64,000 nucleotides of DNA from NCBI GenBank assembly GCA_963758025.1, contig CAVWUA010000007.1, positions 124,001-188,000 on the forward strand, given 5' to 3'. A program made the position numbers and the translations under genes. The notes under the pieces are model-generated. The model was not told where the DNA came from. It did no database searches and saw only the letters and a program-made list of their open reading frames with translations. Origin of the DNA: CAVWUA01 sp963758025. GTDB lineage: Bacteria; Planctomycetota; Planctomycetia; Isosphaerales; Isosphaeraceae. Positions 29,660 to 38,800 of the stretch are shown here, one piece after another. Numbering within the stretch: the first letter of the stretch is position 1; each line of letters starts with the position of its first letter.

Positions 29660-30079
29660 TCAAGCAGACTCGGGGTTTTCCGACTCTTCCGCCTTGGGCT
29701 CGTCCTTGCTCTCCTCGGGCGCATTGGCGGCGGGCTCAGAGGGCTTGGCCGGCTCTTCAACAACTTCGGCCTCGGGCTTGGTATCCGCCGGGGCTTCGAT
29801 GGCCGGGGCCGCGGAGGGGCTGGTGGTCGGCTCGAGGGCCGGAGCAGGCTCAACAACCGGTTCGGTCCCGAGGTCCGTATCCGGAGTGACATCAACCGGA
29901 GGAGCCACAACGTCCGTATCGGTATCGACCCCTGGGGTCGGCTCGATCGTCGCCGGCTCTTCGACAACGACCTCCTCGTCCTCCATCACCCCGTCATCCG
30001 TACCGCCGCCACAACCGATGACGGCAAAGGCCAGCGCAAAGCTCGACAGCATCGACCAGAACTTCAGGTTGAACTTCAC
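29660..30079 (-). CDS. Acidic, proline-rich lipoprotein
   Basis: GTG at 30079, with AGGAGA 8 nt upstream, opens KFNLKFWSMLSSFALAFAVIGC, a lipoprotein signal with lipobox cysteine near residue 23. The remaining ~115 residues are almost entirely Pro, Glu, Asp, Ala, Thr and Val (DEEVVVEEPATIEPTPG, EPVVEPAPALEPTT, KPEAEVVEEPAKPSEP) and must be disordered and strongly negatively charged. Such proteins act as spacers or ion-binding envelope components, but no function can be assigned. The frame is open to 30121; the start I chose removes a non-hydrophobic extension. Confidence 0.7.
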   Translation of the reverse strand: MKFNLKFWSMLSSFALAFAVIGCGGGTDDGVMEDEEVVVEEPATIEPTPGVDTDTDVVAPPVDVTPDTDLGTEPVVEPAPALEPTTSPSAAPAIEAPADTKPEAEVVEEPAKPSEPAANAPEESKDEPKAEESENPESA

Positions 30080-30632
30080 TTCAAAGTCTCCTCTCAATGA
30101 ACCGGGGCCGTGTGCATCCATTGGGAATGTTGGAATTGCGTCCGGAGGTCTCGATCATCCGGTCACGGGCACCCCCGAGGGCAGCCCGAGGGACACACAC
30201 GTTCACCCCGAATCGTGGGGTTGCACTCTATCTACGAAAAAATCGCGCCGAAACGCTAACTGGATCGAAGAATTGTTTTCAGAAAATCGAGAAAGGCCCC
30301 CGACGCACCCAATCCATGATGGTTTCATGACCATTTCTGCTCGCACCGTCAGCCTGTCCGCTCACGCCATGTCTTTTTTACGGCATTATTGTAAGAATCG
30401 CCTCGGAGCGTGGGATTTACACGCAGGCCCCGACCACGGCCCCGCACGATGTCAAGCCCACAATGAACAACACAAGTCCTTACTAACAAAGGGATATCGT
30501 CTTCAAGATCAAATTCGACAAAATCCGATCGTCGGTCATGGCATCGAAATTGCTTCTAATGGTGGAGCATCTTCCTCAAACGAAACGATCACTCCTCCCC
30601 TCACCTGGATTGACCATGGCCAATTGAGCTAA
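30080..30632. other. Divergent intergenic region without a supported gene
   Basis: About 550 nt between the acidic lipoprotein and the hairpins that precede the metalloprotease gene. Base composition drops towards AT around 30230-30560. Open frames here lack ribosome-binding sites and show no motif. Presumably it holds the promoters of both genes. Confidence 0.4.
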
Positions 30633-30676
30633 ATCCCGAATCTTTCGGGATCTCTGATCCTCACGACCTGGATCAG
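30633..30676 (+). promoter_or_regulatory. Two adjacent perfect hairpins in the leader of the metalloprotease gene
   Basis: ATCCCGAA (30633-30640) pairs with TTCGGGAT (30644-30651) around a 3-nt loop. Three nt later CTGATCC (30654-30660) pairs with GGATCAG (30670-30676) around 9 nt. No T-run follows, so a simple terminator is unlikely. The pair sits 73 nt before the start codon and could act in mRNA stability, as a protein-binding leader or as a dyad operator. Confidence 0.45.
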
Positions 30677-30748
30677 CCGATAATCCCTCATAAACAGCCG
30701 GATCTGCCAGGACGGCGGATTCGCGGTCGACGAACAGGAGGTTCCCCA

Positions 30749-31867
30749 ATGGCCGCCACGAAGATCCTGACCCTGAGCATACTGATTCTGGGCATGACAG
30801 GCCCGCTTGCTCAGGCGGCCCCGACGATGGGGGGATCGTGGCGGTGGTCAACCTGGACAAAATCAAGGGGCGTGACGCCGGTTGTCCCGAGGCCCAACTC
30901 GCCACCAATTCCCGCCTCACCGGTCCCACCCACTCCCGTTCCCGTCCCCACTCCGACCCCGAACCCCACGCCGGTGCCCCCCGCGACTCCGGCGGAGCCG
31001 CCGGGGTTGGCCGTGATGAGTCGTTGGGCTCAGGCGACGCAGAACTCCGTCATCACCAAATCGCAGACGGACACCTCCAATGCGAATTACAACGCCCAGA
31101 CCTTCACTGCACTCTCGTCCGTGGACTCTACCGGCCAGGGAAACACGACATCGCTTTACCAGGCGGATGCTTTCGTCAACCTGACCGACGGTCCCTTCGC
31201 CGATGCAGGGCTTCTGACGATCGGTGGAGCCCAGCCCTGGTACACCAGCCCGACCGTGGAAAAGGTCTTCGGGAGCGTACCGAATGCCGAGCAGCGGGTC
31301 GAATTCACTCAGGCGGTCCTGGATCACGTGCAACAGACGTTTGACCTCAGTGGTGTTCCCGTCAAGTTGACCGATGATCCGAACGTCCCGGCCGCTCATA
31401 CATTGAGTGTTGTCTCGAACACCCATAATGCCGGCTCACCGGATGGGATCGGCGTCACGAGCATGGGCGGCAACGGCTTCAGCTTCATCGACGCGCTGCA
31501 GCCTTACGCGGATACGGTCGATCATCTGGAATGGGCGGTCGCCCATAACGTCGCCCACGAGCTAATGCACGCGTTCGACGTCGAGCACCACGACGGAACG
31601 GGGCAATATCTCGACGCTCCCGCGTCTCCCTGGTCGGTTCTGGCCGACGCGAATACGGTTTTCGGTCCGGATGCCGTCAACGACCTTCTCACGAAGAACT
31701 TCACGGACACCTGGCTAACAACGAGTTCGATGGGCCTGGAGCGAGTCGATACGACGGACATCGCTCCGCAACCGGTCCCTGAGCCCACGACGCTGGCACT
31801 CTGGGGCCTGGCGGGTTTCGCCGCCCTGGCGGTTCGCAGGATACACAGGAATCGCAAAGCCGCCTGA
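30749..31867 (+). CDS. PEP-CTERM-anchored metzincin-like zinc metalloprotease
   Basis: ATG 30749 follows AGGAGG (30736-30741) by 7 nt. A signal peptide (ILTLSILILGMTGPLAQAA) is followed by a proline-rich spacer of about 40 residues (PVPVPTPTPNPTPVPPATP). The catalytic domain carries HELMHAFDVEHH: H270, E271, H274 and H280 form an HExxHxxDxxH zinc site of the metzincin type with Asp in the usual Gly position. The C-terminus is a textbook PEP-CTERM tail: VPEPTTLALWGLAGFAALAV followed by basic RRIHRNRK. It should be exported, processed by an exosortase and attached to the cell surface or released. No exosortase gene is in the window. Substrate unknown. I do not see the Met-turn clearly, though GLERVD or SSMGLE near residue 330 could supply it. 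Confidence 0.75.
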   Translation: MAATKILTLSILILGMTGPLAQAAPTMGGSWRWSTWTKSRGVTPVVPRPNSPPIPASPVPPTPVPVPTPTPNPTPVPPATPAEPPGLAVMSRWAQATQNSVITKSQTDTSNANYNAQTFTALSSVDSTGQGNTTSLYQADAFVNLTDGPFADAGLLTIGGAQPWYTSPTVEKVFGSVPNAEQRVEFTQAVLDHVQQTFDLSGVPVKLTDDPNVPAAHTLSVVSNTHNAGSPDGIGVTSMGGNGFSFIDALQPYADTVDHLEWAVAHNVAHELMHAFDVEHHDGTGQYLDAPASPWSVLADANTVFGPDAVNDLLTKNFTDTWLTTSSMGLERVDTTDIAPQPVPEPTTLALWGLAGFAALAVRRIHRNRKAA

Positions 31868-32030
31868 ACGATCTGACTGAGCTGCCGAACAGACCTGGTA
31901 ATTCTCCCCATTCGATGATGCAATAGTTCGCCCGAAACGCGCTTGTACGGCGTTCGGTATCAACGGCAACGATTCTGCACTCCGCCTCGCGGGGCCAGCG
32001 CTCTCCCAACTATTGATCATCGCCCCGACA

Positions 32031-32762
32031 ATGAGCCCGCCCATGTCCGCCTTCCCCTGGCTGCTCCTATCGGCCTGGATTCTGCTAATGCCCTGGCTGT
32101 TGCGGCCCCTGTCTCGACGGCGGCGCCCCGAGATCCACGGTGGCTTGCGCGTACTCTGGTGGATCAACGCCGGCTATTGCGCATTCCTGCACCGCCTGGA
32201 ACTGCGAGGGATGGCCCCCTTACCCGAACACGGCCCCGCGATCCTGATCGCCAATCACACGTGCGGCATTGACCACATGCTTTTGCAGGCCGGAAGCCGC
32301 CGGGTTCTCGGGTTCATGATTGCCCAGGAGTTCTACGATTTCTGGCTTTGTCGTCCCTTCTGCCAACTCTTGAACTGCATCCCGGTGAAACGCGACGGCC
32401 GCGATCTGGCTGCCACGAGGGCCGCATTGCGGGCACTGGAGCAAGGGCGCGTCGTCCCAATTTTCCCGGAAGGCAAGATCTTGCCCACGTCCGGGCGCGA
32501 GATTGGCGAGGCGAAACCGGGCGTGGCGTACCTGGCCTTGCGGTCTCGAGCACCGGTTATCCCCGCATACATCCGGGGCACCCCCGAGTCTCGGGACGTG
32601 TTCCGTGCCCTGGCCTGGCCGTCGCACGCCCGTCTCGTGTTTGGTCCTCCGATCGACCTGGCACCGTATTATTCCGAAAACGAGGGTCATCTCTCACGGG
32701 AGAAGTTGAGCCAGGCCACGGACGTGATGATGGACGCCATCCGAGCCTTGCGCGATTGCTGA
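32031..32762 (+). CDS. PlsC-like 1-acylglycerol-3-phosphate O-acyltransferase
   Basis: About 243 residues, starting at ATG 32031 or 32043. An N-terminal membrane helix (FPWLLLSAWILLMPWLL) is followed by the PlsC motifs in order: ILIANHTCGIDHMLLQ (block I, Hx4D with H and D present), FCQLLNCIPVKRDGRD (block II), VVPIFPEGKILPTSG (block III, FPEG) and RAPVIPAYIRGTP (block IV). The enzyme would acylate a lysophospholipid or similar acceptor at the inner face of the cytoplasmic membrane. The next gene starts 22 nt downstream on the same strand, so the two may be co-transcribed. Confidence 0.88.
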   Translation: MSPPMSAFPWLLLSAWILLMPWLLRPLSRRRRPEIHGGLRVLWWINAGYCAFLHRLELRGMAPLPEHGPAILIANHTCGIDHMLLQAGSRRVLGFMIAQEFYDFWLCRPFCQLLNCIPVKRDGRDLAATRAALRALEQGRVVPIFPEGKILPTSGREIGEAKPGVAYLALRSRAPVIPAYIRGTPESRDVFRALAWPSHARLVFGPPIDLAPYYSENEGHLSREKLSQATDVMMDAIRALRDC

Positions 32763-32784
32763 TGACAGCAACAGATGAGCTTCC

Positions 32785-33787
32785 ATGGACGACAAACTCC
32801 GCTTCGTTCTCTCTCAGTACCCTTCTGTCGTGCAACCGCTCTCCGTTCCCAGGGCGCTGCACAATGCCGGGGGATTTAGCGGCGCCCGGCTTTGGCGATT
32901 TGATTCCGGCAAGGGAACGTTCGTTGTCCGAGCTTGGCCGCCTTTTGGCATGACATCGGAGCGACTTGGGAACATCCATCGCTGGCTCGGAGAGACCCGA
33001 GCACTGGGATTTATCCCGGTTCCGATTCCTTCGCGAGATGGCCAGACGTTCCTGGAATGCGAAAGGCGAGTTCTGGGAAGTCACACCCTGGATGCCAGGC
33101 GTTGCGGATCGAAATGAACCCCCATCGAGTGGTCATTTACGTGCGGGTTTCACCGGTCTCGCCGCCTTGCATCAGGTTCTTGCCCACCACCACCAGAATG
33201 GGCCAAGTCCGGGGTTAGCCGAGCGTTCCGCCGAACTCGTCCAGCTCCTCCAAGGCGGATTCGACGACCTGGAGTCCTGCCTGAGCCGAAGCGATCCGGC
33301 CGAGCCGGCCCGGGAACCTTCCCTGCGTTGGCTATCCCTGGCGAGGCGACTGGCTCCAGGAGTGCTGAATGACCTGCGAAAGCCCGCGTCCCGCGTTGTT
33401 TCCTTGCAGCCTTGCGTGCGGGATGTCCGAGCAGATCACCTCCTTTTTGAAGGAGAGCGACTGACGGGACTCATCGACTTTGGTGCGATGGGCGTGGAGT
33501 CGATCGCGGCGGATCTCGCGCGATGTCTCTCCGACTGGGTTGGCACGGACCGCCCCTCCCGTGCCGAGGCTCTGGAAGCCTATGCGGCGGTCCGTCCCCT
33601 GAGCGCGGATGAGTTGTGCTTGATCGATGCGTTCGAGCGCACGGGAGCCCTGCTGGGCCCGGGCATCTGGGTACGCTGGCATTTCCGAGAGGGCCGTCGT
33701 TTTGATGACCCCTCGGCCGTCGTGCAGGGGATCGAGCGTGGCCTTAAACGATTGAACCAGATGGCCTTGGGTCCGTTCGCACGCTAA
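32785..33787 (+). CDS. Aminoglycoside-phosphotransferase-fold kinase, frameshifted
   Basis: The first frame gives GGFSGARLWRFDSGKGTFVVRAWPP, the nucleotide-binding N-lobe with a strand lysine/arginine, and stops at 33117. Removing one A at 33062-33064 joins FLECEGEFWEVTPWMPG to the long second frame. The C-lobe contains VRDVRADHLLFEGERLTGLIDFGAMG, equivalent to the HxDxxxxN catalytic loop and the metal-binding IDF/IDW of APH/choline-kinase-like enzymes, although cysteine replaces the usual first histidine. The repaired length is about 333 residues. Homologues in planctomycetes are of unknown substrate; they are not resistance genes on this evidence. Its stop overlaps the convergent ymdB stop by 4 nt. 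Confidence 0.75.
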
Positions 33788-34638
33788 CTCGCTAAGGGAT
33801 CCGACCCGATCTCGTCAACCGAACCCGGAGCGGTCAGGAGCCGCTGAGCCTCCTCGCCATCGATGGATACGCGACGGATCGACAGGGCTTTCCCGTTCGA
33901 CGAATCGACTTCGACGAGTGCGCCGCAAAGTCTCGGATCGCCCACGGCAACATCAAAGTAATGCGGTACAAAGGAAAGCGTGGTCGCCATCACGCGATCC
34001 ACCCGCCGACCGATGATCGAGTCGTACGGGCCGGTCATGCCGACATCCGTTTGAAACGCGGTGCCGCGAGCGAGAATCTGCTCGTCGGCCGTGGGGACAT
34101 GCGTATGTGTGCCCAGCACGGCGGAGACGCGGCCATCGAGATACCGCGCGATCAGTTGCTTGTCGCTGGTCGCCTCGGCATGGATATCCGCGACAATCAC
34201 CTTCGCCGAGGCCCCGATCCGCTCCAGTACGCGATCCGCGGCACGAAACGGACAATCGACAGGGCGCATGTAAGTGCGCCCCAGGAGGGTGAATACCCCG
34301 ACAACCGTTCCATCGCGAGCCTCGACCAGGGCCGACTCGGCTCCGGGCGCCTCAAGCGGAAAGTTCGCCGGACGGCAAAGACGGTCGGTTTGCTCGAACA
34401 GCGTGAAGACTTCATCTTTACGATAGACGTGGTCGCCCAGGGTAAAGACATCGACGCCGGCTTCGACCAATTCCTCATGACACTTGACCGTTAGACCCGA
34501 CCCACCCGCGGCGTTCTCGGCATTGCAGATGACGAGGTCCAGGTTCCATCGGTGGATCAACCGTGGGAGGACCTGTCCCACTATCTTCCGTCCAGGAGAG
34601 CCCACAACATCCCCGATGAACAGGATTTTCAGAGGCAT
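33784..34638 (-). CDS. ymdB: YmdB-family metallophosphoesterase
   Basis: The intact 284-residue protein shows the calcineurin-like metal motifs of the family: ILFIGDVVGSPGR (GDxxG), NAENAAGGSGLT, FTLGDHVYRKDE (GDHxxx), VADIHAEATSDK and LGTHTHVPTADEQIL (THxH). YmdB hydrolyses 2',3'-cyclic nucleotides and in Bacillus influences biofilm and motility decisions. AGGAAG lies before the ATG. It is encoded 38 nt after rny on the same strand; this RNase Y-YmdB pairing is conserved in many bacteria and supports a shared role in RNA turnover. Confidence 0.92.
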   Translation of the reverse strand: MPLKILFIGDVVGSPGRKIVGQVLPRLIHRWNLDLVICNAENAAGGSGLTVKCHEELVEAGVDVFTLGDHVYRKDEVFTLFEQTDRLCRPANFPLEAPGAESALVEARDGTVVGVFTLLGRTYMRPVDCPFRAADRVLERIGASAKVIVADIHAEATSDKQLIARYLDGRVSAVLGTHTHVPTADEQILARGTAFQTDVGMTGPYDSIIGRRVDRVMATTLSFVPHYFDVAVGDPRLCGALVEVDSSNGKALSIRRVSIDGEEAQRLLTAPGSVDEIGSDPLAS

Positions 34639-34676
34639 GCAAAAGGCTCGCTTCCTGGAATGACCGGGCGGACGGA

Positions 34677-36230
34677 TCAGCGCGCGAATTGCACGTTTTT
34701 CGTTTCGCGAAGGACCGTCACCTTGACCTCGCCGGGATAGGTTAATTGATCCTGGATCGCATTGGCGATGTCACGGCAAAGTTTTGCGGCGGCCCGATCG
34801 TCAAGCATCTCGCTATCGACCATGATGCGGACCTCCCGCCCAGCCTGGATCGCGTACGCCTGCTCAACGCCGGGAAATCCGCAGACGAGGCCCTCAAGTT
34901 CCTCCAGCCGACGGACATAACGCTCCAGCGTATCGCGTCGGGCGCCGGGACGGCTGGCGCTAATGGCGTCGGCGGCCGCCACGAGCACGGTGTACGGTCG
35001 ATCGACACGGAGGTCATCGTGATGCCCCAGGGCCGCATGGACCACCTCGGGCGGCTCGCCAAAACGCTTCGTCAGTTCCGCTCCGACGGCCGGGTGGCCA
35101 CCTTCCATTTCATGATCGGCGGCCTTGCCGATATCGTGCAGAAGCCCGCAACGGCGGCCCAGCGTGCCACTGAGACCGATCTCCTCGGCAAGCATGCCGG
35201 TCAGGTAAGCCACCTCAATGGAGTGCCGCAGGACATTCTGCGAATAACTCGTCCGGAACTTCAGTCGGCCGAGATAATCGAGCAGCTTATCGTTCAGGCC
35301 CGACACATCGGCCTCCTGCGCGGCGGATTGGCCGAGCTTACGAATGTGCTCGTCCATCTCCTCCTGAGTCTCCTTGACGATCTCCTCGATGCGGGAGGGA
35401 TGGATGCGACCGTCGAGAATCAGCTTTTCCAGCGCGATCTTGGCCGTCTCTCGGCGCACGTTATCGAACCCGGTGACGATCACGATTCCGGGCGTATCAT
35501 CCACAATGACATCGACGCCCGTTGCTTTCTCAAAGGCACGGATATTGCGGCCCTCGCGACCGATGATCCGGCCTTTCATATCGTCGGACGGGATATCGAC
35601 GGTACTGGTCGTCGTCTCAGCCGTGTGCGCGGCGGCATATCGCTGAATCGCCGTGGAAAGAATTTCCCGGGCCTTCTGTTGCTGCGTTTCTTTAAGGTTC
35701 TGTTCGTATTTGAGAATGGCACCCCCGACCTCATGCTTCAGTTCGTCTTCGAGACGGCTCATGAGTTGATTACGAGCCTCGTCCGGATTAAGGCCTGAGA
35801 TGCGCAACAAGTGATCGCGTTGTTCGTTCAGGATGGCCTTGATTTCCAGACCACGACGGTCGAGGTCCTCTTGGCGTTCCGTCAGGAATCGCTGAACATT
35901 TTCGAAGTCGCGCTCTTTCTTGGTAAGGATCTCCAGCTTCTGATCAAGCAAATCGTCCCGTTTTTCCAGACGCTTTTCCTGCTCACGAATGGTTTTGCGT
36001 GAATCCTCAATCTCGTGATCGAGAGCCTCGCGGCGTCGCAGAGCTTCCTCCTTGGCCTGGAGGTCCGCCTCCTTCCGGAGGCTCTCGGCCTGGAGTTGGG
36101 CTACTGTCAGGATCTCCTGTGCCTGCGACCGAGCCGTGCGGACGCCCGCTCGACTCAAAAGCCACAGGACGGCCAGGGCGCCGGCGACCCCAATCGCGAG
36201 GCCGACGAGCAGGCCGATCGGAAACCACAT
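34677..36230 (-). CDS. rny: Ribonuclease Y
   Basis: About 517 residues in the standard order. An N-terminal membrane helix (FPIGLLVGLAIGVAGALAVLW) is followed by a long charged coiled coil (residues about 30-190), then the KH domain (MKGRIIGREGRNIRAFEKAT, DDTPGIVIVTGFDNVRR) and the HD domain with CGLLHDIGKAADHEMEGGHP. The C-terminal conserved tail follows. It is a membrane-anchored endoribonuclease that starts mRNA decay. The open frame also allows a GTG at 36239, but the GGAAGG box is 10 nt before ATG 36230 and only 1 nt before the GTG, so I prefer 36230. Sequence is intact. Confidence 0.95.
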   Translation of the reverse strand: MWFPIGLLVGLAIGVAGALAVLWLLSRAGVRTARSQAQEILTVAQLQAESLRKEADLQAKEEALRRREALDHEIEDSRKTIREQEKRLEKRDDLLDQKLEILTKKERDFENVQRFLTERQEDLDRRGLEIKAILNEQRDHLLRISGLNPDEARNQLMSRLEDELKHEVGGAILKYEQNLKETQQQKAREILSTAIQRYAAAHTAETTTSTVDIPSDDMKGRIIGREGRNIRAFEKATGVDVIVDDTPGIVIVTGFDNVRRETAKIALEKLILDGRIHPSRIEEIVKETQEEMDEHIRKLGQSAAQEADVSGLNDKLLDYLGRLKFRTSYSQNVLRHSIEVAYLTGMLAEEIGLSGTLGRRCGLLHDIGKAADHEMEGGHPAVGAELTKRFGEPPEVVHAALGHHDDLRVDRPYTVLVAAADAISASRPGARRDTLERYVRRLEELEGLVCGFPGVEQAYAIQAGREVRIMVDSEMLDDRAAAKLCRDIANAIQDQLTYPGEVKVTVLRETKNVQFAR

Positions 36231-36239
36231 GGATGCCAC

Positions 36240-37182
36240 ACCTTCCCCCTAGCAAGCGGACGTCGCGTCACTGCCGAAAGTCTGTCGATACCGGCACAAG
36301 ACCGGACACCGGCATGCCCCCTCCCCATGGAGCTGAGGCGGGGTGAGGGTAGTTCTTCGGCTCGGTGGTGTCGCCATGAACGACAATTGACCGGGTATCA
36401 GAAGGGGAACACCGGACCTCCGTTGAGCCCGGCCAGGGAAAGGTCGAAGCCTGGCGCCAAGTCCTCCGTGCCCTGAGGGTCGGAGATCGAGGCGAATCGT
36501 CTAGGTGGCAATCCACCACCAAAAAGACGCGGACGGATTTGCCTTCCGGCCGATAACAACAAGTTCCCGTACCGTACCATTCCAGCACGTGCCAGAAGAT
36601 TGAACCCGCTCTGGCGAACGCCTTCAAACGAGGGTCGGCCACTGGAAAGCAAGGCCTGGAACGCCACAGCCACCAGCGACAAGAGCCAACCGAATATCCA
36701 ACCAGCGTTCGCCACGATACCGATCCTCATCCGACAAACATGTTGGTGTGTCGTCTCAAGCGGCAACCATCCGAGCAGGTTCTCTCGTTCAGGCGTCTGC
36801 ACAATCATGGCAAACCCGACGACGAACCATGCCGAAGGTTACGCGACTGAACGCCCCAATCGTTCAAATTGTAGTTGAGAAATTTCCAGGGAGGCCCTGC
36901 GTTGGAAAGGACCAGCGCGGGGCCTACCCGGTATAGTGAGTGTGTCACCGAATCAAACCGGGTACACACTCTCGGCCATCGTACCAGAACCGGGCGAACG
37001 GTCAACGGACCGCCGCCGCCGGGGCGAAGCTTTCCTCGAAATTCGGTACGGCGAGCCGGCCCATTGAACCACCATTGACGGCTTCGAGACGATCCATTAC
37101 CCTCCCGCACGCCTCCGAACGCGGTTCACGGACGGCCGCGCCTCGGCTGCTTCCCCCAAATCAAGATCCGGAGGATCCACGG
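36240..37182. other. Long region upstream of rny and the first glycan-cluster glycosyltransferase, with one doubtful ORF
   Basis: Some 940 nt. A minus-strand frame at 36398-36808 would encode 136 residues with one hydrophobic helix (WIFGWLLSLVAVAFQALLSSG). Its start lacks a clear ribosome-binding site, and an overlapping minus frame (36268-36642) looks equally plausible in part. This may be a decayed or frameshifted small gene. The rest (36830-37165) has no supported gene and probably holds divergent promoters. A GGAGG box at 37170-37174 belongs to the following glycosyltransferase. Confidence 0.35.
36398..36808 (-). CDS. Doubtful small hypothetical protein with one membrane helix
   Basis: The frame encodes 136 residues, with a hydrophobic segment around residues 36-57 and a basic, glycine-rich C-terminus (RPRLFGGGLPPRRF). 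GC preference at third positions is weaker than in neighbouring genes and no family is recognised. An alternative minus frame over 36268-36642 contains CCYRPEGKSVRVFLVVDCHL, which also looks protein-like, so a frameshift may join the two. I list it only as a possibility. Confidence 0.25.
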   Translation of the reverse strand: MIVQTPERENLLGWLPLETTHQHVCRMRIGIVANAGWIFGWLLSLVAVAFQALLSSGRPSFEGVRQSGFNLLARAGMVRYGNLLLSAGRQIRPRLFGGGLPPRRFASISDPQGTEDLAPGFDLSLAGLNGGPVFPF

Positions 37183-38665
37183 ATGGATTCGATGCGCATG
37201 GCCGAGTGCTGGCAGGATGCGAGCGATCCCTCGCGTCCTTTTGCGTTTCTCGTCAGCACGACCGGCTGCGCCGGTGATATTCGTCGCCATATCGGCTCAG
37301 CGGATTATTCCTATGCGTTCGTGCTAGAAGCCTTGGCCCCTGTCCTCGAGCGGCTCGGGCGCTGGACTCTCGTCCCACGCCCGGAGAGCAGCCTCGCCTA
37401 TGTTGCCGCGAAGGCGGCGTCCGAGGGCTACCGGCCAGTCCACCTCGCGCTTCATCCCCCTCAGAACAACTATCTTACTCCGGCCGTACCAACCATCTTA
37501 TTCCCCTTCTGGGAATTTCCTCGAATCCCGGATCGAGACTTCGGCTTTGATACCCGGCAGAACTGGTCACGCATGTGCCGACCGGCAGACCTGATCTTGA
37601 CGGCTTGCGAGTTCACGGCCGCGGCGTTCCGGCGCGGGGGTGCAGTGCCCGGTGGAAGTCGTGCCAGTGTCGTTGACTGATGGACTCTTCGCGGTGCCGG
37701 ACTGGGACCCGGACCACGAATGGGCCTTACACTGCCGACACCTCGTCTGGGGCGGTCCGGAACCGGATGATGACGACGTGGATCGCCCTGAGAATCGCCA
37801 GTCGAATACGCCTCGGAAGCCTCCTCTGAAACAGCGTGTCAAGGGAAAGGTGCGCACAGCGTATCATCGCCACGTCAAGCGTTGGTTGAGCGCGGAGGCC
37901 TCGCAGAAATTGTTTCAGTTGAAGAATCGCGCATTGCGTCGAATCGAAGGGCCTCCGCCACTACTCTATCCTGAGACTTTGCGGCTCTCCGGCCTGGTTT
38001 ACACGAGCATTTTCAATCAGAGCGACCGCCGGAAGAACACGCCCGACATGCTGACGTCCTTCCTGCACGCATTCCACGACCGACCGGACGTCACCCTTGT
38101 CCTGAAACTGGCGACGAACCCCGCACGCGAATTTTATGAACTTCAGGAACTTCGTCACCTGCACGGTTGCTTGAATCTGGACCACAAGTGTCGGGTTGTC
38201 GTATTGACAGAGTTCCTTTCCGACGAGCAGATGGCGGAACTCTACCGGGCGACGACTTTCTACGTGAATACAAGCCGGGCCGAGGGAGCCTGTCTGCCAT
38301 TACAGCGTGCCCTGGCGGCCGGACGCCCCGCCATCGCCCCAACGCACACCGCCATGGCCGATTACATGGATGAATCCATCGGGTTCCCTATCCGGTCGCA
38401 CCCCGAACTGACGTTCTGGCCCCACGACCCACAGGGGCGCTATGATACGACATGGAATCGTCTGGTCTGGTCGGATCTGGTTGACCAGTTCCACGAAAGC
38501 GCTGCCCTGGCCGACACCAATCGTTCCGGCTACCAGGCGATGTCGTCGGCCGCACGCCAACGAATGAGCGGATACGCCAGCCATGATGTGGTCGAGACGT
38601 CTCTTCGACGGGCCCTTCAGCATCTTTCCGGGTCGACCGCGGGTGACGTATCCTGGGCTGCTTGA
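37183..38665 (+). CDS. Glycosyltransferase (GT4-like), one frameshift
   Basis: ATG 37183 lies 8 nt after GGAGG. The first frame (SRPFAFLVSTTGCAGDIRRH, LALHPPQNNYLTP, FPFWEFPRIPD) is the acceptor-side Rossmann domain. One G too many in the GGGGG run at 37636-37640 ends it at 37680. The second frame continues with VQCPVEVVPVSLTDG and the donor domain: GLVYTSIFNQSDRRKNTPDML, VVVLTEFLSDEQMAELYRAT, and FYVNTSRAEGACLPLQRALAAGRPAIAP, the GT4 pattern in which EGACLP takes the place of EGFGLP. Repaired length is about 494 residues. It is a cytosolic, nucleotide-sugar-dependent retaining enzyme of a glycan pathway. It is the first plus-strand gene of the surface-glycan region and lies 135 nt before the LEPR/DUF4214 gene. 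Confidence 0.8.
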
Positions 38666-38800
38666 GCAACTTCAGAGGGTAGAGTAGAATCGAGATCAGA
38701 ACTAAACATTCGCGATTTGAATTCCCCGGAGGGGATCGGTACACTCGATTTTTCGGTTTCCATGCCGAAATGATCGAATTCCTCTCCGGGAGAAGTGACT

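Noticed and set aside
5744..30478. A 16-nt identical string (ATGAACAACACAAGTC) near 5741 and 30466
   Set aside because: One short exact match between two AT-rich intergenic regions is about what chance allows in a window of this size; flanks do not match.
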